A stretch of DNA of 64,000 nt from Fabrea salina (GCA_022984795.1 JALIHJ010000030.1:62001-126000); one strand, 5' to 3'. Shown: positions 43,669-53,298, numbered from the stretch's first letter. Notes: generated by a model from the sequence alone, not told the origin. Numbers and translations: made by a program.

Positions 43669-45051
43669 TTAATTCATATTTAAGGAAATGTTTGACAAGG
43701 GGTCCTTTAACCCTAGTCGAAGGTTTTTGTTGATCTGAGTTTTAAGTGAAGCTAAAGCTACCCTTAAGTCTTTGAACTCACTTTTGGCTACTTGCAACAA
43801 AACTGGCATTAACTCGTCAAAAGCTTTGTCTTCTTGGTCTCCGGTCCAGGTTCTAATCATTATTCCGTTTTCAGTCTGCAGTCTGAAGTTAGCAGCTACG
43901 TTGTCAACTACTATAACTTTGGAAAGGTCGCGTCCAAGTCTATTCAAGTCCTTAATGTAAGTTCCTTCGTTTGGAAGAGTGTGCTTTCTGTATAACCTGT
44001 GCCTTATTAGCTTGTTAGTGTCCAAAATGTTAATAGCCCAGTCTGCGTAGTCTTCTGTAGCAGCGGTAAAAACTACAATTTCATAATAAAGAGACATTTC
44101 TTTGAGGAATTCTCTGCAGCCAGGTCTTAACAAAAGTCCTTCTTGGTGGTTGTAGTGCACTAAGGTTTCGTCTAAGTCCAAAACTAGTGTGTAGGGCTTA
44201 CTTGGAGAGGGCAAATAGGGTGGAGTTGGAGTGCTAGCAAACTGTTTCTGCAAAGACATTGTTAAGATTTCCAACATAGACTTTCTAGCTAACTTAACAG
44301 AGGTTTTACTTAAAACCAATTCAAGATACTCTGGAGTGAATCCACTTTTGGGAACGTTTGGCATGATTCTTTTTATAAGGGAAATCTGAACTAGGGTGTG
44401 CTGTTTGATAAGGTGGATGTTGTCCTTTTTAGTGTTTTTTTTCCACTTTTTAAGACGTACTGTGGTGCTTAAGGAATTCGCCCAAACGTTCCTAAATACT
44501 TCTGAAGTTAAGTTTTGTAAAACGCACTCTATTAACAACAGTAAGTTTTGGTGGGCATACTTCAAGACTTGCTTCAAAACAGGCAAAGCAACGGCTAAAG
44601 AAAAGCTGCTTTTCAAAAGGTAGCTTAAAAGAGTTATACAGAAGGACTCTATAACTAAGCTATTTTTCACAGCCTTTTTAGATCTTTTTTCTAAAAAGAA
44701 CTTGTCAAGTTCCAGAATGTTTCCGTCATTTGACTTACTCCAGTAGTCCTTTATGCTTTCAGAAACCTCTTTCCCAGCTTCTAAGTACTCCAGGATCTCG
44801 CTGAGTTTTTCTTCGATTAGTTGGAGTCTTTCTAGGTTTAAGGTAAACTTGTTAGGGTTAAAAGTGGCATCCATAGAGTGGGAGCTGTTAACGGGTGAAC
44901 TGCACCCAGACCTAGTTTGATAAACTTTAAGGCTTTTCTTTCTGAGAGTTAAATTGGTTCTTTTGGAAATATAAGGTAGTCTGTTGGAGTACCTTTTCTT
45001 GGAAGTTCCATTCTGTTTAATTTTTTGTTGAAACAATTCAGTCTTTTTCAT
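43669..45051 (-). CDS. SCP/FCP1-type (NIF) HAD phosphatase
   Basis: A 460-residue protein. The first 270 residues are basic and helical without a known domain. From about 285 there is an NLI-interacting-factor phosphatase domain: DLDETLVHYN with the nucleophile and acid Asp (DxDxT), FTAATEDYADWAINILD, and KVIVVDNVAANF. Relatives dephosphorylate the RNA polymerase II tail or other phosphoproteins (SCP/CTDSP, Dullard). All catalytic positions look intact. The long basic N-terminus is unlike human CTDSP and may direct location. It converges with prolidase with two bases between stop codons. Confidence 0.9.
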   Translation of the reverse strand: MKKTELFQQKIKQNGTSKKRYSNRLPYISKRTNLTLRKKSLKVYQTRSGCSSPVNSSHSMDATFNPNKFTLNLERLQLIEEKLSEILEYLEAGKEVSESIKDYWSKSNDGNILELDKFFLEKRSKKAVKNSLVIESFCITLLSYLLKSSFSLAVALPVLKQVLKYAHQNLLLLIECVLQNLTSEVFRNVWANSLSTTVRLKKWKKNTKKDNIHLIKQHTLVQISLIKRIMPNVPKSGFTPEYLELVLSKTSVKLARKSMLEILTMSLQKQFASTPTPPYLPSPSKPYTLVLDLDETLVHYNHQEGLLLRPGCREFLKEMSLYYEIVVFTAATEDYADWAINILDTNKLIRHRLYRKHTLPNEGTYIKDLNRLGRDLSKVIVVDNVAANFRLQTENGIMIRTWTGDQEDKAFDELMPVLLQVAKSEFKDLRVALASLKTQINKNLRLGLKDPLSNISLNMN

Positions 45052-45072
45052 TTAACTACAGTTAATTATGTA

Positions 45073-46344
45073 TTACTTTAAAGTCTGGACTAGAGAGCTA
45101 TATGACACTTGCTGCAGTTCTCTTTGCCAAGCTTCTCTTTTAACCTTTTCTATAGCTTGTTTTTCCAGTTGCTTAAGTTCTTCTTCTTTTCTTAAGTACT
45201 GAGCTAAAGGCGTCTTGATTACTTGGTTTTCTGGACGCATTTGAGTTTCAGGAAAATCGTCTATGTTATAAACCTTTTGGTCTTTTCCGTAAACTATTTG
45301 GTCCCAGTCTTCATCTCTAATTCCTACTTCATTTTTGGGGTTTACGAACTCGTTTAAGTCGTAAACTTGTCCATTCTGCACCATCTCTTCTAAAGAAGGA
45401 AAGTCCTGCAGGCTTTCTTCTGGGTTTATTAAAATGTCGCACTTGATAAAGGGGTGGTCTAGGAGTTCCATAGCTGTGGGTCTTCTTTCGTAGTTCAGCT
45501 GCAAACATGAGTCTAGGAAGTGCTTGCAGTTTTGAGAAATGTTTTTGGGGTACTCTGGAGGAACACTGGCGTTAGCTATGATTTCAAGTACCTCTTTGAC
45601 TCCTTTAGCTAGACTTGACCAAGGTGGGAAACCTGTCAGCATTTCTATAACTACGCAACCTACACTCCAAATGTCTGCTGCAAAACTGTGCCCTGACTTC
45701 TTAACTACTTCGGGCGCCATCCAGTAGGGCGACCCTCTTAAGCTCTTTGAAAGCACTTCGAACTTAACTGTACTTCCTAGTCTTTTGGAAGCTCCGAAGT
45801 CAGACAGTTTGATAGTTCCGTCGTTAGCAACTAAAATGTTAGCACACTTTATGTCACGGTGGATGATGTTTTGGGAGTGCAAAAAGCTCAAGCCTTCCAA
45901 AAGTTCCCTAACATACTTCTGGATGGTTTTTTCGTGGAGTTTTTTGAACTTAGACAAAAGGTACTTAACTGACCCTCCAGGCACGTATTCCATTATTATG
46001 TCAATAGCTGTGCTGGTTTCGTTCACTTCTGTAGTAATGTACCGCACAATGTTTTTGTGCTTGAGTTCTCTCAATGTGAGGATTTCTTTTTTTAGATTCT
46101 TTACTTCAGAAATGACTTTTTGGGGGTCTCCTGACAACTTGACGTGCTTAGCCGCAAGTATTTCTCCAGTGTCAATGTTAAGGCACTCGTAAACTTTGCC
46201 GTAAGCTCCTTCGCCGATGATCTGTCCCCTCTTCCAATGTAAAGTAGTTTTGGTGGGGATTTCTTCTTGCTGTGCAGAAGGCGGCTGGGGTTCTTGCTTA
46301 GGAATTATAACTTTTTTGGTGTTTTTGGAACCAGAGCAACCCAT
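45073..46344 (-). CDS. STE11/MAP3K-type kinase with myristoylation signal
   Basis: A 423-residue kinase. It starts MGCSGSKN, a good N-myristoylation signal (Gly2, Ser6) with a palmitoylable Cys3. The kinase domain is at about 33-300: GEGAYGKVYE, AAKHVKL, HRDIKCANIL, DFGASKRLG and GSPYWMAPEV. The features are those of STE11-group MAP kinase kinase kinases such as plant ANP/NPK1. The C-terminal 120 residues end in a charged helix. It probably starts a MAPK cascade from a membrane. A soluble STE20 alternative is less likely, because RGSPYWMAPEV and FGASK are MAP3K-like. Confidence 0.9.
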   Translation of the reverse strand: MGCSGSKNTKKVIIPKQEPQPPSAQQEEIPTKTTLHWKRGQIIGEGAYGKVYECLNIDTGEILAAKHVKLSGDPQKVISEVKNLKKEILTLRELKHKNIVRYITTEVNETSTAIDIIMEYVPGGSVKYLLSKFKKLHEKTIQKYVRELLEGLSFLHSQNIIHRDIKCANILVANDGTIKLSDFGASKRLGSTVKFEVLSKSLRGSPYWMAPEVVKKSGHSFAADIWSVGCVVIEMLTGFPPWSSLAKGVKEVLEIIANASVPPEYPKNISQNCKHFLDSCLQLNYERRPTAMELLDHPFIKCDILINPEESLQDFPSLEEMVQNGQVYDLNEFVNPKNEVGIRDEDWDQIVYGKDQKVYNIDDFPETQMRPENQVIKTPLAQYLRKEEELKQLEKQAIEKVKREAWQRELQQVSYSSLVQTLK

Positions 46345-46363
46345 TTTAAAACTTACAACTTAT

Positions 46364-47089
46364 TTAATCTTCGGTCTTCAAAACAGACATGCTAAAGTAC
46401 ATTTCCCTGTAGTCTTTTTCAGAGTTTTCTTGCTTAACGGTTTCAACGAGTTCTTTGACGTTGCTGCTTTCGAGGACTTCAAAGATTTCTTGAGGAAAGT
46501 CTTCGTGGAGTTCTTCTTTCCTCACTTCGTGGAGGCAGAGACTCCCTAGCACTTGCGTGTCGTTGAATATCTTAAACTCTCCCTGACCCAGTATGTTCAC
46601 TGAGTTGGCTTCTATAAAGATCGTTGGGTTTTCTCGGCATTTAACTAAGACAAAAGGAATACTGACGTAAGCTTTAGCTGGAGAGGACTTATTTTTTTGA
46701 ACCAGTTTGTGAAGCGCAATGTAGTGCATGAGGTTTTCCGTTAGTGCTTTGCGTTTTTGTTCCACCAAAGCTTTTTTGGTGTCGAGTTGTTCTCTGAGGG
46801 AGTTTAGTTCTCTTCGGTCAATTAACCCTCGGTAGCGAATTTCATTCCTGTATTTAGAAATCACGTTCAAAGCGTCAAGCACGTTAAGTGCATCATACAC
46901 TCTTCTTTGTATGTTTTTGAATTCTAGGTCTAAAACTCGGCCAGAAAAGTCTTGGATGATTTCTTTAGCGAGTTGGTTACCTGTAGTCACCCCTGCTGAC
47001 CGGACTTTTTCCAGTACTTGACGACTTAAGTGAATTAGCTTCTTGCTTTTATCTGGGACTTGGGGCCGCGCGGGAGCATTTCTATCCAT
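46364..47089 (-). CDS. DP: DP transcription factor (E2F partner)
   Basis: A 241-residue protein. The winged-helix DNA-binding domain at about 18-95 contains the DP signature NIQRRVYDALNVLDALNVIS and ISKYRNEIRYRGL. The following coiled coil (LNSLREQLDTKKALVEQKRK) and beta-rich part to about 210 form the dimerisation domain. DP proteins bind E2F and switch on S-phase genes; CDK phosphorylation of pocket proteins controls this. A CDK1/2-type kinase is encoded in the same window, though not nearby. Confidence 0.92.
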   Translation of the reverse strand: MDRNAPARPQVPDKSKKLIHLSRQVLEKVRSAGVTTGNQLAKEIIQDFSGRVLDLEFKNIQRRVYDALNVLDALNVISKYRNEIRYRGLIDRRELNSLREQLDTKKALVEQKRKALTENLMHYIALHKLVQKNKSSPAKAYVSIPFVLVKCRENPTIFIEANSVNILGQGEFKIFNDTQVLGSLCLHEVRKEELHEDFPQEIFEVLESSNVKELVETVKQENSEKDYREMYFSMSVLKTED

Positions 47090-47195
47090 TGTACGTTAAC
47101 ACCGCCTTTATTAAATTCACTTGAATCAATGCTTTTAGATGACTGAAAGTAAAACCACAATCCCTTAAGTTGCTTAGACTGAACTCAAAATTATA

Positions 47196-48779
47196 ATGAA
47201 AAAGCCAAACATAACCCTTTCAAAAGACTTAACCCTAATAACAAATCCTGAGAATCCGCTAGAAAGCACTTTAAGTCCCAACAGAAACCGAAGGTCACCA
47301 ACTAACTTAGGAACTCGCTCACCAAACTTGAAGTCGTTAAATTCTTCTTTAGACAGAGGAAAAAATCTTTCAATCAAGAAAAAACAAAACTTAATCAGAC
47401 TAAAAAAAAACCACAACCTCTTAAGGACCATAGCTAAAATAGACAACGAAGAGTACAACTCTAGAGACAACTCTTCACTTAACACGAGTTTCAAAAGCAT
47501 GTCTTTAGGTCTGAGGATTGTGAGGGAAGGCCAGTCAACTAAAAAGTCAGTCTTCAACAAGTTTGCAGATGTTATGATGGACATGAACGCTAACCTTGCT
47601 AAAAAGACTCAAAATGAAGTAAAAGATGCACTTCCTAAGTGCCTAAACAAAGAAGCAGAAAACTGGATGAAGAACCACGGAGTGGTTAAAAACTTCGGAA
47701 TTAAAGGCTTTAAAAAGTACTTAAAGGAGCTGTTCAAACTGCTTGACGTAGAAGAAAGTGGTTACTTAAACATTAGAGAACTCATAGCACTGCTTCTAGG
47801 ACTGGAACTAGTTCCTGGTTTTTACTACGTTGAAAAGGCTATGCAAATATTTTTTAAAGTTTCCGACTTAAACAAAGCCAGGATAACTCTAGAAAACTTT
47901 AGTGAGACACTAACTAAAAACTCCAAACTAGACTACTTGATGAACAAACTTAACTTTTACGCCTCAGAAAAAAAGAGCTACGAAAAAAAGTACTTTTCTA
48001 AACCCCAAGAAGACTCGATTTTGGAAGCAGAGTTTAACTTTGAAAAGGCTTACTGCGATACTTCTGATATTTTGAACCTACTCGAAGACTGGTGGAGTCA
48101 ACTGAACCCTGACCATAACTATGTGCCTCTTAGGAAAATCTCTGAGTTTTTACTTGCAAAAGGTTTGTTTTCTAATAAAAACGAATTTACTCAAGAAGCT
48201 AGAAACTACACAAAAGGCAGCTACCTGAAGTACTCCCAATTTGAAATGATTTTTTTGAAGCCCATATTCAAGTTGTGTTTGGTCAACATACAACAGACTC
48301 TAGCTTCCACAAAAGACTACCAAAAAATGCCTCTCTACATACTTTTGGCTAACTGGCAACGGAAGTGCATGGTAAAAGATACAATGCCTCAAAACAAAGG
48401 CTCCAGAAACGCACTTAACTCTGTGAATAACTACTTACAAAAACTAAAAAGTGAAGGAATAGACCACTTTTACTACACAACAACTCCAGAAGCCCATGAA
48501 GAAAGGGTCAAGAAACTGCTGTTTAACGTTGAAGAAGAAGCTGGCCTTTTTTTGAACGAAAACGGAGAAATCAAAAAAGAAGTCAAAAACATCTGGGAAG
48601 TCAAAAACAAACTTAACATGCAGCTGATGGAAAGCAATCCTAGGTTCAAAGACCAAGTGTACTTAGACAGCATTTTGGGGAACCAAAAGTTACCTGAAAT
48701 AAAACTTAGATCGCCTATGACTAAGAAAGTCAGAATATTCCGTGATAACTACTTACTTGGGAACCTAACAAAGGACTAA
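47196..48779 (+). CDS. EF-hand-like protein, unknown
   Basis: A 527-residue protein. The first 110 residues are basic, Ser/Asn-rich and disordered. From about 165 an EF-hand-like helix-loop-helix is seen (LFKLLDVEESGYLNIRELIA), followed by a second, less clear one (FFKVSDLNKARITLENFSET). The first loop keeps Asp, Glu and Gly in calcium-loop spacing; the second seems degenerate. The rest is helical with many Lys, Asn and Tyr. The style resembles ciliate proteins of cortex or axoneme. No named family. It starts 106 bases from the divergent DP gene. Confidence 0.75.
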   Translation: MKKPNITLSKDLTLITNPENPLESTLSPNRNRRSPTNLGTRSPNLKSLNSSLDRGKNLSIKKKQNLIRLKKNHNLLRTIAKIDNEEYNSRDNSSLNTSFKSMSLGLRIVREGQSTKKSVFNKFADVMMDMNANLAKKTQNEVKDALPKCLNKEAENWMKNHGVVKNFGIKGFKKYLKELFKLLDVEESGYLNIRELIALLLGLELVPGFYYVEKAMQIFFKVSDLNKARITLENFSETLTKNSKLDYLMNKLNFYASEKKSYEKKYFSKPQEDSILEAEFNFEKAYCDTSDILNLLEDWWSQLNPDHNYVPLRKISEFLLAKGLFSNKNEFTQEARNYTKGSYLKYSQFEMIFLKPIFKLCLVNIQQTLASTKDYQKMPLYILLANWQRKCMVKDTMPQNKGSRNALNSVNNYLQKLKSEGIDHFYYTTTPEAHEERVKKLLFNVEEEAGLFLNENGEIKKEVKNIWEVKNKLNMQLMESNPRFKDQVYLDSILGNQKLPEIKLRSPMTKKVRIFRDNYLLGNLTKD

Positions 48780-48783
48780 CCAG

Positions 48784-49977
48784 TTAATTTAAAGTTATTT
48801 CATCGTAGCACTGCAGTATGTTTTGGTAGTCTTCTAGGTTAACATCCCCTAGTGTCTCTCTAAACCAGTTGCCAATAGCTGTGTTAAAGCTTATGCAAGA
48901 AACTTCTTCTAGAGAGGAAAAAGCTTTATACCCCCTCCAATGCCCCTGGAACCCCACAACGTCAGGTTCCACACTAAAGTGGCTCATCAGTTCCTTAGTC
49001 AAGTTAGTTAAGGTCGAACTTGCAGTTGAGTTACACACACTAAAAATAGGTTTGAAAAAGGTGCCTTCTTGGAGCTTAACTTGAGGAGTAGTTTGGTTAA
49101 GCTCAATCATGTTCCTAATAGATTCCTCAATACAAGGCAAGCTTTGGGCTTTTGAGTTGCAAAGTTCTGGTTTGGAAATCACCGCAAAAGGCAAGTTACG
49201 CACCGAGTACTGAGCTATGAAGTCTGAAAAAGATAAAGTTTTAGTTACAGGAAACGCAAAAGGAATAGAGAGGTGCGAAATAATGTGCCCAACCACTCCT
49301 GAAGGTATTGCTAGTGGGTTTTTAGAGCATATGGTTTGGAGCTTTTTGTGGGAATACAAAAGTGAAACATCTAAGTTTTCGCTTAATGTACCTAAAGAAA
49401 AAACTGCGTTAGGAAGGTTTTGGGAGTTTCTTTGATCAGGAAAGATGCTGTGGCCTAGTATTCCAGACTTATCATCAAAGTCTCTAAGTGTTTCTAGAAC
49501 TAACGACCCCATGCCTGACCCTGCTTCTTCGCCTAAGTCATTCACAAACATAAATCCACCAAAGCTGTCACAGGCTTCAAGTTCCCTTCTGACTTGAGTC
49601 TTGATTCTAGGCATGGACTTGTAAGCAATCCTCCTTGCACTTTGGAAGTCAACAGCCTGTTCGCCGCCTGATATCATGTTTTCTGACTTGTAAAAGTTTC
49701 GGAACTGGGAGTTGGACTGGTGGGAAGTAACTTGAGGAGGGACTAAACCCGACAGTATCTGGTCGGTTGGCTTTGAGTCTGCACTTATTAAGATTGCTCT
49801 GGGGTTAAACTTTCCATTGGAGGATTCATTGAAGAAGGTATTTAGGTTGCTTAAGTCGGTACTTTCTGAGACTTGGCCCTCCAAAGTAAGGTTATTGTTA
49901 AAGCACATGGTTTGCCAAAAGGTGTTGCTGGATTTAATCCCTGACTCTCCTACACTTACTAAGATTATTTCTCGCAT
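48784..49977 (-). CDS. highly divergent tubulin-superfamily protein
   Basis: A 397-residue protein, shorter than tubulin (about 450). It starts MREIILVSVGESGIKSSNTFW, aligning with tubulin MREIVHIQAGQCGNQIG-type N-termini. SARRIAYKSMPRIKTQVRRE and the next stretch FGGFMFVNDLGEEAGSGMGS align with the tubulin helix and GTP loop, and the C-terminal part (FNTAIGNWFRETLGDVNLED) corresponds to the tubulin H11-H12 region. The GTP-loop GGGTGSG reads EEAGSGMG, so nucleotide binding or hydrolysis may be altered. There is no acidic tail. Ciliates are known to have extra divergent tubulins (theta, iota, kappa); which this matches cannot be told here. Its neighbour upstream is SAS-4. Confidence 0.75.
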   Translation of the reverse strand: MREIILVSVGESGIKSSNTFWQTMCFNNNLTLEGQVSESTDLSNLNTFFNESSNGKFNPRAILISADSKPTDQILSGLVPPQVTSHQSNSQFRNFYKSENMISGGEQAVDFQSARRIAYKSMPRIKTQVRRELEACDSFGGFMFVNDLGEEAGSGMGSLVLETLRDFDDKSGILGHSIFPDQRNSQNLPNAVFSLGTLSENLDVSLLYSHKKLQTICSKNPLAIPSGVVGHIISHLSIPFAFPVTKTLSFSDFIAQYSVRNLPFAVISKPELCNSKAQSLPCIEESIRNMIELNQTTPQVKLQEGTFFKPIFSVCNSTASSTLTNLTKELMSHFSVEPDVVGFQGHWRGYKAFSSLEEVSCISFNTAIGNWFRETLGDVNLEDYQNILQCYDEITLN

Positions 49978-50004
49978 TTATATAAGTGAAATGTAATTTA
50001 GCAA

Positions 50005-51630
50005 TTAAGTTTGAGTTCTTCGGTTTCCATAAGGATCAAGTAAGTGAACAGTTCCATCAGGAAAAGTAACTTCTTTGTTTCCGTCAGGAAAGTGCTTTTC
50101 TACTTGTCCATTGCTGAACTCTATTAGTTGTGTTCCGTCTCCGAAAGTTGTTTGAGTAGTTCCGCTTTCAGTGAAGTGGTAAATAGTAGTTCCTTCAGGG
50201 TTAGTTTGCTTTGTGTCTCCGTTGGGAAATAAGATCAGGGTTCTTCCGTCTGGATATATCTTTTTTTTGGCTCCGTTTTTAAAAGTGATTTCTTCAGGTT
50301 CGGAACTGTTGCTTAGTTTAGTTTCAGGTTTGCTTTGGGGTTTAGACTTCTTTTTTTCAAACTTAGTTTTAATGTGCTCTTGCATTATTTGTTTGATGCA
50401 ACTTTCTAGTTCTGAATTCTGAGTGTTGCAACTTTCAAGTTCCTTTTTAAGGTTGTCAAGGTTGGTTTTGTGCTTGTTTTCTTTTAACTTAGCAGCTTCT
50501 AGTAAGCTTTGTAGTTGGGTTTTAAGTTCTTCGATTTCAGTGTGTTGTTTTTTAACAGGTGCGGAGGACTTAGCGTTCTTTTCAATTTCAGCTTTTTCTT
50601 TTTTAAGTAGTTTGAATTGTTGTTCTTTCCATTCTTGGAGGTCATTCATTTCTTGGTTTCTGACACTTTGGTAGTTTTGGAGTTTGTTTTCTAGTTCTTT
50701 TTTTTGGGCTTCAACTTCTCTTAGGATGCCTCTGACTTTTAGGGTTTCAGATTTAAACCTCTCGATTTCTGAGTTAAGTTCTTCGATTTTGGGAGAAACT
50801 ACTTCGTCTTCTACTTTAAAGTCTTCTAAAGCATTTGGGTCGTAGGAAATGGTGTCTTCTGGTTCAGGACTTTTAGGTTTATATGGGTTTTTGGGTTTCT
50901 CGGGACTTTTAGGTTTGTTTTTGATTCTGACTTGCTTTGACTTAGGTTTGACTTGGGGTGGTTTGGCTGGGGGTTCTTGTGGTTTCTCTGGTTTTTCTGG
51001 CTTGGGGTTAGTTTTGGGTTCTATCTTATGAGTTTTTGGTTTGGCTTGGGTTTTAGAAAAGGTTGTTTTAGGTGAAGTTTCAGGTTTAGTTTCCTCTTCA
51101 CTGTTTGTTTTTTGGACACACAACTTCCCAGAGCCTCTTTTCAAAAAAGGCTTTTTGGGTTTAGAGTTCAGGTTAGTTTCAGTTCGTTTTTGTATTTTCT
51201 GAGTCTTTGCTTCAGAAAAGTCAATAACGTCATACTGCTTATCAGAGGGTCTTTGGGAGTTCATGGCGTTTTTTCCAGAGTTCTTTTTGAGGAACTGTTT
51301 TTTCTGTGTGGTTCTTTGTTGAGCTAGGGGTTGTTCTTCACTGCGCATTTTTTCTTCAAGTAATTCTTCAAAGGTTTTAGTAGTGCCTGCAACTGGCTTT
51401 TCTTCAATTGCGTTGGCTTCTTGAGGAGAGTCGTAGTTGGGTTCAGGCAAAGGCGAGTAAGCTAAAACTTCATCGCCAGAGTCACAGTACCTAGTAGCAG
51501 TGTTTTCTTCAAAACTAAACTCTTGCTGTTCAAAGTTCTGGAGGTACTGAGCGTGCATTTGCAAAGCTTTTTCTGGGTTTTCCATCATAGCCTGCATTAG
51601 TTCCATCATTTGAGGGGTGAATTGCGCCAT
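50005..51630 (-). CDS. CENPJ: SAS-4/CPAP centriole assembly protein
   Basis: A 541-residue protein, shorter than animal CPAP. N-terminal FEELLEEKMRSEEQ and KKPFLKRGSGKLC match the tubulin-binding region of CPAP (FLKRGEGL). Residues about 180-270 are a Pro/Lys-rich linker, 280-430 are coiled coil. The C-terminal 90 residues are the TCP/G-box beta sheet, a ladder of repeats (YPDGRTLILFPNGD, FGDGTQLIEFSNGQ, FPDGNKEVTFPDGT). The TCP domain binds STIL/SAS-5-type partners; the protein controls growth of centriole and basal-body microtubules. The family match is strong in two separate regions. Confidence 0.9.
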   Translation of the reverse strand: MAQFTPQMMELMQAMMENPEKALQMHAQYLQNFEQQEFSFEENTATRYCDSGDEVLAYSPLPEPNYDSPQEANAIEEKPVAGTTKTFEELLEEKMRSEEQPLAQQRTTQKKQFLKKNSGKNAMNSQRPSDKQYDVIDFSEAKTQKIQKRTETNLNSKPKKPFLKRGSGKLCVQKTNSEEETKPETSPKTTFSKTQAKPKTHKIEPKTNPKPEKPEKPQEPPAKPPQVKPKSKQVRIKNKPKSPEKPKNPYKPKSPEPEDTISYDPNALEDFKVEDEVVSPKIEELNSEIERFKSETLKVRGILREVEAQKKELENKLQNYQSVRNQEMNDLQEWKEQQFKLLKKEKAEIEKNAKSSAPVKKQHTEIEELKTQLQSLLEAAKLKENKHKTNLDNLKKELESCNTQNSELESCIKQIMQEHIKTKFEKKKSKPQSKPETKLSNSSEPEEITFKNGAKKKIYPDGRTLILFPNGDTKQTNPEGTTIYHFTESGTTQTTFGDGTQLIEFSNGQVEKHFPDGNKEVTFPDGTVHLLDPYGNRRTQT

Positions 51631-51643
51631 TATTTATATTAAA

Positions 51644-52555
51644 TTACTCTTCTTCAAGCTTCTTGCGGTTTGCTTTATAAACCGTCCAGTCAAAAACGCA
51701 GTCGTACTGGTAGTTTTCTCTTTCAAACAAACTTTTAAACATTTGTTTGACGTACAAGTAGTCAGGCCTGTCTTCAAACCTCAAAGCTCTTGCATAAGTT
51801 AAAAGGGTTCCAAACTCAGGGGGAAGTCCTTGGCACAGCCTCTCTATGCTAGTTGACATTTTAGTTTCAGTGATTCTTTGGTACTTCTCCTTTTTGGTGT
51901 GGGCTCTTAGTCCTTGCCAAGGCAAAGAGCCTTTTAAAAAGTATATCAGCACGTAAGCCAGTCCTTCTAAGTCGTCCCTTCTGGACTGCTCTATTCCTAA
52001 GTGAGTGTTAATCGAAGCGTATCTAGCGGTTCCAGTTAAGTTTTTACCATCCCTGTAAGGAATGTGCTTTTTAGTTTTGGGGTCTCGGTACCTCTTGGCT
52101 AGTCCGTAGTCAATGATGAACACCAATCCCGAGCTCTTGCCAGTTCCCATCACAAAGTTGTCAGCCTTAATGTCTCTGTGAAGTAGGTTCTTGTTGTGGA
52201 AGTACTCAATCCGCGAAACCATTTGCTCAGCCAGCATAAGCACCGTTTTGAGCGAAAACCTTCTTCGGCAGAAACTGAAAAGGTCCTCCAAAGAGGGCCC
52301 TAGCAAGTCTATCACCATAACGTTGTAGTTGCCTTCTACGCCATACCAGTATATGTTAGGAATGCCTAACCCACCATGTAGAAGTTGGTATAAACGTGAC
52401 TCATAAGGAAGTTGTGGATAACGCGACCTTGCGTTTTCTAACTTGATTGCTACTTCTTGGGAGGTCTGGGTGTTTTGGCCTAAGTAAATCCTCCCAAAGG
52501 CTCCTTTGCCTATTATTTTTCCTAGTCGGTATTTTCCGCCTACGCGCTGCTCCAT
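51644..52555 (-). CDS. casein kinase 1
   Basis: A 303-residue kinase, nearly only the catalytic domain. It has [27 protein letters not shown], the CK1-specific [10 protein letters not shown] in place of DFG, and [13 protein letters not shown] in place of APE, with the nearby SRRDDLEGL. These define the CK1 alpha/delta/epsilon group. It phosphorylates primed Ser/Thr in many cell processes. The short C-terminal part lacks the long regulatory tail of CK1 delta. Starts 13 bases after nothing unusual; its stop lies 13 bases before the SAS-4 ATG on the same strand. Confidence 0.96.
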   Translation of the reverse strand: MEQRVGGKYRLGKIIGKGAFGRIYLGQNTQTSQEVAIKLENARSRYPQLPYESRLYQLLHGGLGIPNIYWYGVEGNYNVMVIDLLGPSLEDLFSFCRRRFSLKTVLMLAEQMVSRIEYFHNKNLLHRDIKADNFVMGTGKSSGLVFIIDYGLAKRYRDPKTKKHIPYRDGKNLTGTARYASINTHLGIEQSRRDDLEGLAYVLIYFLKGSLPWQGLRAHTKKEKYQRITETKMSTSIERLCQGLPPEFGTLLTYARALRFEDRPDYLYVKQMFKSLFERENYQYDCVFDWTVYKANRKKLEEE

Positions 52556-52631
52556 TAGTATTGTTTTTAAGAACTGAATTTAACCTTATTGAACTAAGTT
52601 TACTTCGTAATTGAATAACGTTAAAAAAACA

Positions 52632-53273
52632 ATGTCATTTATACAAAAAGCCAAGGAAAGGCAGAGACTGAAAACTCCTAAAACTACCAAATGCAGTTAT
52701 AAATCTAAGTTTGTGTTTGAAAAAGCTTTAAAAACCCAAAACACTCCTAAAAACACCCAGAAAAAATCCACTTTAAATGAGCATTCAATGAAGAAGTCGT
52801 TGGTGCCTCCAGCCAAAAAGCAAGAAAACGTCCACCCTAAAGGATTTAAGGAGCCAGTTCGTTTGCACCTTGATTTAAAAGAACTTCTGCAGTCAAGGCC
52901 TTTGTCAAAAGAATCATTCCAAGACAGAATAAGGCACTTACAGAATTCCAATGACTTCTTAGAACCCGATGCTGAGCAAAAAGCCTTAAAAAACAGCCAA
53001 CCTGACCGCCTTAACTCTACTTTTAGTTACAAGTACCCGGAAGAAGACTCTATACACGTTCAAAGCAGCCAAGAATACTTACTCCAAACTCTAGAAACTA
53101 CAGAGTCCTGCGAAGAAGACTACGAATACTCCCTAACTCAGAAACTAAGGAGAAAACTCAACAACCCTAACTTAAGAGTTGTTCCAAGAAGAACTTTAAA
53201 GGTTCCTTCCTCTTTAGCCGTGCTTAACGGCGGAACCCTTGAACTATTTGACATTGTACAAACTAAGCCTTAA
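52632..53273 (+). CDS. Lys/Ser-rich protein, unknown
   Basis: A 213-residue frame from ATG 52632 (MSFIQKAKERQRLKTPKTTK) to TAA. The upstream extension lacks an ATG. The N-terminal 60 residues are very basic; the rest is acidic-polar with helices such as LHLDLKELLQSRPLSKES and a more structured C-terminus (TLKVPSSLAVLNGGTLELFD). No domain is recognised. It is the first of four short unknown or regulatory genes on the plus strand, 52.6-55.5 kb. Confidence 0.65.
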   Translation: MSFIQKAKERQRLKTPKTTKCSYKSKFVFEKALKTQNTPKNTQKKSTLNEHSMKKSLVPPAKKQENVHPKGFKEPVRLHLDLKELLQSRPLSKESFQDRIRHLQNSNDFLEPDAEQKALKNSQPDRLNSTFSYKYPEEDSIHVQSSQEYLLQTLETTESCEEDYEYSLTQKLRRKLNNPNLRVVPRRTLKVPSSLAVLNGGTLELFDIVQTKP

Positions 53274-53298
53274 TAATAGATACAGTTACTCATAGTAA

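Noticed and set aside
47090-47195. Possible tRNA in the gap between DP and the EF-hand-like gene
   Set aside because: No cloverleaf, no GTTCRA box; only AT-rich promoter-like sequence.
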